Source: Letharia columbiana
Taxonomy: Eukaryota; Ascomycota; Lecanoromycetes; Lecanorales; Parmeliaceae
Reading direction: 5' to 3'
Assembly: GCF_014066305.1 (NCBI RefSeq)
Contig: NW_023501059.1
Span: 310,001-374,000, forward strand
Length of the DNA stretch: 64,000 bases
Below, in pieces: positions 57,439 through 64,000 of this stretch (positions are counted from its first letter, which is position 1; each line of letters opens with the position of its first letter). Under the pieces are notes generated by a model that was not told the DNA's origin, ran no database searches, and was given only the letters and a program-made list of their open reading frames with translations. The translations under genes and the position numbers were made by a program.

Positions 57439-60400
57439 TACGATTCAAGTGGGGTTCCTGAACCGTGGCTAAGAAGGTCTCTTGATACTGGGATGACGCT
57501 TTGCGCGCAATAGCCTGATCACTTTCAGAGACATGGTGTACTTTGTCCCAAGCCATGTCCCTCGGATCAACCGTGTTCTGCAGTGTAAGTCGAATAAGCT
57601 TTCAAGCCATGGATGCATTCCCTGTATCGTGGAATCCCAAAAGCCCCATGCCCACAGTCATGGACATCGAAGTTGCAAGCTTTGAACTGGAACCTGCGTA
57701 GAAGACATGTCAGCGACCTTGCAAGTGTCCCTGGACATCCAATCGAGGAACATAATCCTATCCCCGTGACGGCGAAGATCCCTTCAAGCCGGTTCAACTC
57801 TTTTGCGCAGAAAGCCAGCCTCTGCATGCTCACCAATACCTTCCAAAAATACTTCCCAAACACCCGTGGGACTACCTCTGTGGAGCAACTGTCGCTTCAA
57901 TCCAAATGCCGTAAAGACCCTGTTCGTGAAACGTCTGGGATACGATGTTTCAATACCAGCTCCACCATTGAACCTGAAGAAGGCGAAAGGCCAGTGGAGC
58001 AGGCGATTGAGAATTTTCAAATCGCTTTCAGGCTTCCTCGCCCACAGTCGTGGATGTCGCGTCCGACCCATCTTCGACCACTTCTTCTAATTTTCCGCGC
58101 TGGCCGCGGTACCTTGCTTTGTTGTTTGCTGATTTTGGAAAGCTCGGGGCACAACCTGCGTGGGAAATTGGTTGGCGACTTCTGAGGTTTTGCTCGGTAG
58201 TTCTCGTTTACTTCAGACCTTCCTTCACACTGAGATCAGGAGCGTTCGTGGGAAATTACCGCTTCTCTTTCCGTCAGAAATGGGGAAATCCGTTCGAGCT
58301 CACGAAATCCGCAACGAACCCGCGCGGAAAAGGGAAGAAGAGACGAGCTCTGACGTAACTGCAAGCTAGCACTCGAAGAGATCCAGAACCTTAAGAACAC
58401 CATCAGCGACGCTGAAAAGCCAATGGAGCAATCACGTTTGATTGCAAGCTTCACGTGCAATGAAGCTCCACTTCCTGATTGAATTCCCGACCATATCAAA
58501 CAACGTTCTTCGATGCGGAGTTTGCTTTTGAAGAGATTTTGGTTCTCCCGGAAGAGGCTTCCAGGCACCAGCACTCTATCCTCTGGATTTTGACAAGATC
58601 GCCAGAGACGGTTTCTCTTGGAACTCCCCGTCTGGTCCAATGGTGGCGCCCAAAGCCAAGAACCGTGTACTGGGCATCTGCGCGGGCGGTGGCCTTGGTC
58701 ACACAGCGGTCAATCTCTCAACGAAAGGCATCCTCTAGCATCTCCATTAGCCCACTTGCTAAACACATCTAGAGCAAGGGATGCAGTTACAGTTTCATCG
58801 AATACGACGATCCAGCTTCAGCAGAACGCGCCATGCAGAGTCTCACTGGTCGTCGCGTCCATCAAGCGGCAGGGAATCAGAGAGTCCAAACCGTCCGTCG
58901 ATAAGCCTAGATTAGTTCAAATTGAAGCCGTTTAATTTATGATTGAATCGTCCGTGTAGTTAGTAGCTTAGACCATCCCAATCCAAATTGGACCATCTGT
59001 TCTAAACCTCACCTTAGTCCAGCATGATCAGGAAGCTAGTACCGAAACGGCTAGCATATCAATCCAGATTGATTAGCCGACGTGCTCCAAAATCTCAGCC
59101 CTATCACGATTCAAAATACGTCCTTCATACTCAGATATTCACAGAAAATAAGAAGCACCGCAACACCATTGTATCAGCGCCATTAGGAATCGGCTCTAAT
59201 ACGAACTAAATATCTCCGCCAAACATTCACTACAAAGCTAAATATATATTCGCTACAAATCTACTTAAGCGTCGGACGATTTGCCCAAACCGTTCGTCCG
59301 CACACCTCAAACCAATTCAGACGGTCCTACGATATCCTCAAACCGTCTAGACCGGAGGGTCCAGACCAATAGTCCGGGAATGGGGGGCGGACGATCGAGT
59401 GCCTTGCTAAGCGGCAAGCTCACCGGGCGTGGAGCCAATGGTAAGTCAAACATAGCGTCAATCCCTAGGATCAGAGTGTTAACGAGAGTCCGCAGGATCA
59501 GCCGCTGAGGAGGTCCTCGGCAGTTTGTGAGGACCTGAGCGTCACTGGATTGACATACATGGAACGAGGAGAGCACTGGAAGACGTTATATCGTCATGAA
59601 AGATACGAGATACATGATGTATGCGGTGCCATTGTTCCTGCCGACTTTCGTCTCTGAAAAGTAGCGCAACTGGGATGTGCGGAGACCACAATACCTTTCG
59701 CTGAGTACATGGAGGCCGCCGAGTGGACCTCCAGGAGTCGTGCAAGGTTTCCTCCGCAGCGGTTCCTCGCCTTTTGCCGGTCCGACGAGGCTTGTAATGC
59801 GGTCTCGGCCTTCACGTGGTGCAAGCATTGAAGAGATCATGAACCACAAAAAACCCCTCAACATCATCGAACCCTCTCTCAAGCACGGCATCTCCAAGGT
59901 CTCTATTCCATCCTGACAGACATCGCTAGGCTTGACGGCCATTGGAAACTAACGGATCACCGAAGAACCAGCCGTTCAAATCGACAGGAGTGTGATGCTT
60001 CAACTGCACATCCATCTCATGGTCAGAAATCTGTCCGGATATCTTTCAAGAATCGAGCTTCAGCAAACCTGGGATTCTAATGCTGTCGAAGCCATGCATC
60101 TAAATTCCGAACTTGCTGCCCATGGGCCCGCGGTCCTGCCTCAGCCCAAGCAACATGTGCAACCACGATGGGAACTTGACGTAGGATTCTTTAGCCCTTA
60201 GGCTCTTAACGGTATGGCCGTCACTGTCCTCCAGGTTACCTTTCTCACTGTGGCAGAGGCTGAACTCATGAAGGACGGGATCGAGGCAAAATGTCTGCAC
60301 CAAGCCATGGCTTTGCTCGCTCTCCACGGTGATATTGTGACTAAGGGGGCGCAGGTCTGGGATCCCTGTAGTGTTGGCCAAGAATTTGGATTAGTATCTA

Positions 60401-60844
60401 GTCCACTGCTATACAGAATAATCATAGCCATTCGCACTTAGATAACTGCACAATTCGCCACAGTGGGACTGTGGGTTAGTGGGTCCATTATGAGGCCATA
60501 GCGTTGGTGGTTGTTTGATCAACCGTTCCATCAATATGCGATATGCGATAGTAGGGAGACAGGTGGGCATGGCGAGTACTACACCCTTTGTAGGGTGCTT
60601 CTAAACCTCAGCCAACGCTAGTGTACAGTACCGGAGAGCCATTAGGTCGACCCAGCCACATTCCCCTGATTAGTAAGAGATTGCAGTAGTAAATAGGGGA
60701 TACGTCCTAGCTAATCTTACCGTCTTCCCCATACCTCGCTATCGCCACCCTCTACCCTTCTATCTCTTCCACACCTCGCTATCGTCAAATCTTCGCGTAT
60801 ACCATTCCCAATAGCCTCAATATCGTACCCCCGCCTCGTACGCC

Positions 60845-60865
60845 AGCCCCCATAGTATGGGGGCT
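60845..60865. repeat. Perfect 21-base palindrome
   Basis: Arms AGCCCCCATA and TATGGGGGCT flank a single central G. It lies in a pyrimidine-rich stretch where ACCTCGCTATCG also occurs twice (about 60735 and 60773). It could be a cruciform, a factor site or the end of a decayed element; nothing decides. Confidence 0.85.
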
Positions 60866-61154
60866 TTGAGGATATCTAGGAGGAGCTCGCGAACGAATTT
60901 TTACTACTCAAGGAAGAAGATAGTGGCTCCAGCGATGGCGAATGGAGCAGGCCCACCTATTCTGACGCGTCCAGGTCACCGTCGCCCCCCTCGAAGCCCT
61001 CTACCTCCCCCTCCTCCCACAAACGTAAGGCGTTTACCTCTCTAGACGAGCGGAAAAAATACCCCCGGAGCTGGCGTCAACAATGCTGAAGTTACCCCCT
61101 TATACCCCAGAGACGCGTCAAGCTGCTTTCTCGTTAGGCACACCTATTTACTAA

Positions 61155-61220
61155 ACAGTTGAAGAATTCGACGCGTACTGGCCTTTGGTAGACAATTTCT
61201 GGGTATGCAATAAGCCCATG
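61155..61220 (+). mobile_element. Possible relic of a fungal DNA transposon reading frame
   Basis: The plus frame reads VEEFDAYWPLVDNFWVCNKP before stop codons. From memory this resembles the start of transposase-like proteins in fungi (the word FDxYWPxVDNxW). The match is very short and followed by two TAGs within six codons, so this is a weak call. Confidence 0.2.
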
Positions 61221-61632
61221 ATGGGCATAATATAGCCAGATTAGAGGTGCCTCCGAGGTGGTATCGCATGGAGGATGCGGAGTAGATACATAGCCCCCCA
61301 ATGGAACCCCTCTATGGCGACAGCGAGGTGTCCCTAAACCCCTCATAGTAGACTATCAACTCCGCTATATCCTCTATATAAATTCCGCCCTGACAGGTAG
61401 CAATACAGGCGGACTACGATGGCAAGCCTAAAAGCCTTTCCCGTCTTATTCCTCGTTCTATTATAAGTAATAGCGAGATCGCTAACGACGACAACGATGT
61501 CTCGGCGACGTCGCGCTTTATTTTGATATGGCGGTTATACAAATATAGCGCAGCCACCCTGAAACTATGCTAACGGTATTTTATTTAGCATTGGCTGAGG
61601 TATAGAAGCACCCCTATTTGTATGACCACTGC

Positions 61633-61687
61633 ACCAGCAGTTGGCTCTTCATTCGAATTGTTCTCTTTCAGAGCCATATCATTCTTC
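61633..61687. repeat. Dispersed 55-base motif, copy 2
   Basis: The partner of 31322-31376, same orientation, 30 kb away; about 47 of 55 positions agree. It lies about 740 bases before the broken membrane-protein gene. Confidence 0.7.
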
Positions 61688-62426
61688 TCCCTCCCACCCA
61701 CACCTATATATAGCTTCATTTTTCACTCCAGGGCATGTCGCTTAGACATGGGAGTTTTTCTAGCGCTGGGGGGCCTTTCTGGGCTATTTGCATGTCCAGA
61801 AAGGTCTTGGCTGCCCCAGTGTTGGATATGCCCAATCATCTATATACATATCCGCTTGTGCATACGTCATTTCTGTATGGCCTCACTGTTTGCGAGCACT
61901 AATCTATGCTATAGATCGAGTCCCTCATCGGCCCATCATTGTGCCTCTGTGCTTGTAACAGTGAGCCACCGGAAAGTAGTGAAAGATCACATACCTGAGG
62001 TGATATTCATCGCCCCAAAGTGAATCGCGCGCTAAGAGCACTCGTGAGGAAGACATCCTCTTCTTCGGCCTTTGTCTCAAAGCCCCAAGACTCACTACCA
62101 CACCCTCTTCTAGGTCAAAGACTTGCGTATCGAATGAGCCGGTTATGGCTGCAGACCTGATCTCGTTTGTATTCAACCTTGCGCAAAGCGCGCTCAGGGA
62201 ATCATGGTCTTCCATCTTCTGGGACACAGCGTCCACGATCACCACCTGTTTTCGGAAAACACGCTACCAGTGAGCGCAAAAATCCTAATGCAACGTCAAG
62301 GTCAGCTCTTGGAAGCTGTCAAAGACAGTGTGAAACTGTGGCCGCTGGTCTTTTGATCATCGAGAGCAGACACAACGTTTCAAACCAGCAGTCAGCTGTG
62401 TTGGCCGCACACTAATCGGGCTTTGC

Positions 62427-63147
62427 ATGGTGTCCGGAGTGCTCTGTATGTTCATAAACCCCCTCTTCAACAGCCGTCAACCGTGTCTGCATACAGCAGG
62501 AAGAACTAATCTGTCCCTAGCTGCGCGTCTCAAAACACTTGAGATAGGTAATTTCAAGCAGCTGAATTCCATCCGGGTCCTAGTACTAGCCATCTACTCC
62601 TGCACACTTGCCTTCATCTTCACTGGCGGTCTTCTCATCAACGCCTGGGACTTTACTACCGAAGACCGCCGAGGGTGCCCATCCTGCAAGAAGAAAGAAG
62701 AGATGGATGCAAAAGGAGCGACCATTGCCGAACCTACCAAAGAACCAGGACCAGCTCCTGTGAAAGGGCTGTCGCGCTGCCATTGACGTCTGCCTCGTCG
62801 GCTACGTCGGTGGCAAGGTCTTCCTGTACCTCTTCCTGGTTGAGCGAGCGCACCAACTCGTGGCCACAAAGCTGCCAAGACTCCGCGACCCTATCTACCT
62901 TCTAGGAATCGCTATCGTCCTCTTCGGCTTCGGTGTCCTAGCTGTCTTTGCCTTTGAGACTAGATTGAGTTTCTTGCGCAAACCGTCTTTAGAATCAGCT
63001 TATTTACACCCCTACAAACGCGGCCACAGCCGGCAAGAAACCCAGCGTTTCTCATTTCAGAAAGTCATGCCTATACAGCTTACCCAAGCAGCTATGGCCT
63101 GGCTCCAGGTCATTGGCGGGGTTTTGGTGATCTTCAACGCTCAGTGA
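62427..63147 (+). pseudogene. Multi-helix membrane protein of an uncharacterised fungal type, frame broken
   Basis: The first part (62427-62783 frame) contains FKQLNSIRVLVLAIYSCTLA and a hydrophobic run to INAWDF. The second part (62764-63147, a different frame) reads CRAAIDVCLVGYVGGKVFLY then LFLVERAHQLVATK and another helix LGIAIVLFGFGVLAVFAFET. Together they resemble consecutive helices of a fungal seven-helix-like family, which normally has only a short loop between these two helices. Here about 37 charged codons and a frame change intervene, and I found no phase-correct intron. The gene may have an unrecognised intron or be a frameshifted relic; the C-terminal helices are missing. Confidence 0.45.
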
Positions 63148-63479
63148 GTGATGTTTGCAGGTTCACTGTGGCGAAATATTACTGACTTCACTGCAGAGGA
63201 TTTGTTCGGGCAAGACTCCAACCGAAAATAAAAGGTGTGTCTGTTAATCTTGCGTCAAGTCATACGACGTCTTTCAAGCCTATGACGAAGCCGTTCTCCT
63301 CCTGCGGAAAGACTCACGGCGATATGCCCCAGGCCCATCGTGAACAGGCAATATTCTCCTTCAAGCCCAAGTCTGACGGTAAAAAATGTCGCAGTTATTG
63401 TACCAACAGCGGAACCTCGCCCTTGCTTAGTCGTCGACGACACCGTTGCCTAGCCGAAAGGCTTGCTATTACCACCATC

Positions 63480-63907
63480 ATGCGAACATCCGACGAGATC
63501 AAAGCTCACCTCCACCATGGTGTTCATGAGCTTCGTCAAGTCCAACAACTTTTAGCTACCGTTCCAGATCGCATTCAGACCGTTTTTGATGCGATCCAAG
63601 CATGCAACGCTCGTGCTGACGATATTGACCCTACCATCGATACACTCAATCACTGGAGTCACACACTGATCGAAGAGATGGGTACCCAATACCGCTGTCG
63701 GTCTATTGCTTGTCGAGCGTAAGACGCAGCAATGTAGAGCTGAAAGAGGCTCTACGAGATAAGATTGCCGCTCTCGTCAAACAGGATGCCGAACTCCAAC
63801 GGCAGATCACAGCAGCTGAAGCCTCCCACTTCAAGGATGACAATCACAAAGAACGGGTCAATGCACCTGATCGCAGGATGCATCGTTACCAACAACGTCT
63901 TCGTTGA
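63480..63907 (+). CDS. Small coiled-coil protein, function unknown
   Basis: Exons 63480-63681 and 63738-63907 join in phase across a GTACCC...TGTAG intron to give 123 residues. The protein opens MRTSDEIKAHLHHGVHELRQ and is almost wholly helical and charged; heptad spacing is clear in ELKEALRDKIAALVKQDAEL then QRQITAAEASHF. No family is recognised. A strong intron signature just downstream (63918-63971) suggests either another exon of this gene in a different frame or a neighbouring gene continuing beyond the window. Confidence 0.5.
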
Positions 63908-64000
63908 CCACTGCGTAGTAAGTCACAACACTGTTGGAATGTCTGAGATCCCGCTGACAAGCACTTTCCAGTCACGGCAAACACCGCCAAGCGCACTATC
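63908..64000 (+). other. Intron-like signature at the right edge
   Basis: A GTAAGT donor at 63918, a GCTGAC branch-like site and a TTCCAG acceptor at 63971 are spaced as in a 54-base fungal intron. The sequence before it can be read MHLIAGCIVTNNVFVDHCV in a frame different from the coiled-coil gene. The edge prevents a decision. Confidence 0.4.

Larger units (their letters stand above)
57439..62426. other. 5-kb region without a supported gene
   Basis: Many short frames on both strands, none with a domain or good splice pattern. Notable items are a palindrome at 60845-60865, a short inverted repeat AGGTCCTC/GAGGACCT around 59513-59538, a possible mobile-element relic near 61155-61220, and the dispersed motif at 61633-61687. 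A 40-codon plus-strand piece near 59530-59655 (GLTYMERGEHWKTLYRHERY) looks protein-like but stands alone. Confidence 0.55.

Noticed and set aside
1..64000. CRISPR arrays, operons or bacterial insertion sequences
   Set aside because: No regularly spaced repeats or prokaryotic transposase genes; the intron-rich genes are clearly eukaryotic.

Overview
This window comes from a filamentous ascomycete (Pezizomycotina). The evidence is short GT-AG introns of about 46 to 237 bases with CTAAC/CTGAC-type branch sites; serine/threonine-rich GPI-anchored wall proteins; the fungal microtubule-organizing proteins ApsB/Mto1 and PcpA/Pcp1; fungal STAND (NLR-like) proteins; and a fungal P450. A Dothideomycete is plausible, but nothing here fixes the species. 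Most gene models below were built by joining exons by hand; every join stated was checked for splice consensus and reading phase.

Positions 1 to about 44.7 kb are gene-dense. In order: the 3' end of vps41 (HOPS tethering complex); two divergently transcribed GPI-anchored proteins, one with cysteine repeats and one mucin-like; the divergent pair prefoldin subunit 6 and vps4 (ESCRT ATPase); a cytochrome P450; an ApsB/Mto1-like protein with a CM1 domain; a PigL_N-type STAND-related protein; a GNAT acetyltransferase; a small four-helix membrane protein; a prenylcysteine oxidase; an NB-ARC STAND protein next to a membrane-anchored lectin of the fucose-specific type; a gene-poor stretch (33.9-38.3 kb) with gene relics; an SGT1/Ecdysoneless homologue; and a PcpA/Pcp1-like spindle pole body protein with CM1 and PACT domains. 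Membrane trafficking (Vps41, Vps4) and microtubule nucleation (ApsB-like, PcpA-like) are each represented twice.

From about 44.7 kb to the right edge the character changes. This part holds a local family of F-box-like proteins (46.1-54.1 kb) with two apparently intact members and at least two pseudogenes carrying in-frame TAG codons. Next come scrambled, partly duplicated pieces of a fungal family I recognise by motif but cannot name (54.9-57.4 kb). About 5 kb without a credible gene follows, then a broken multi-helix membrane protein and a small coiled-coil gene at the right edge. Duplicated, mutated copies with new TAG stops suggest, but do not prove, repeat-induced point mutation (RIP) acting on an accessory region.

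The most notable points are: two CM1-domain microtubule organizers about 22 kb apart; a STAND protein beside a membrane-anchored lectin, a possible surface-recognition module; the F-box-like family under birth and decay; a duplicated acetyltransferase tail flanking a STAND-related gene; and a mucin-like wall gene whose reading frame depends on which of two nested acceptor sites is used.
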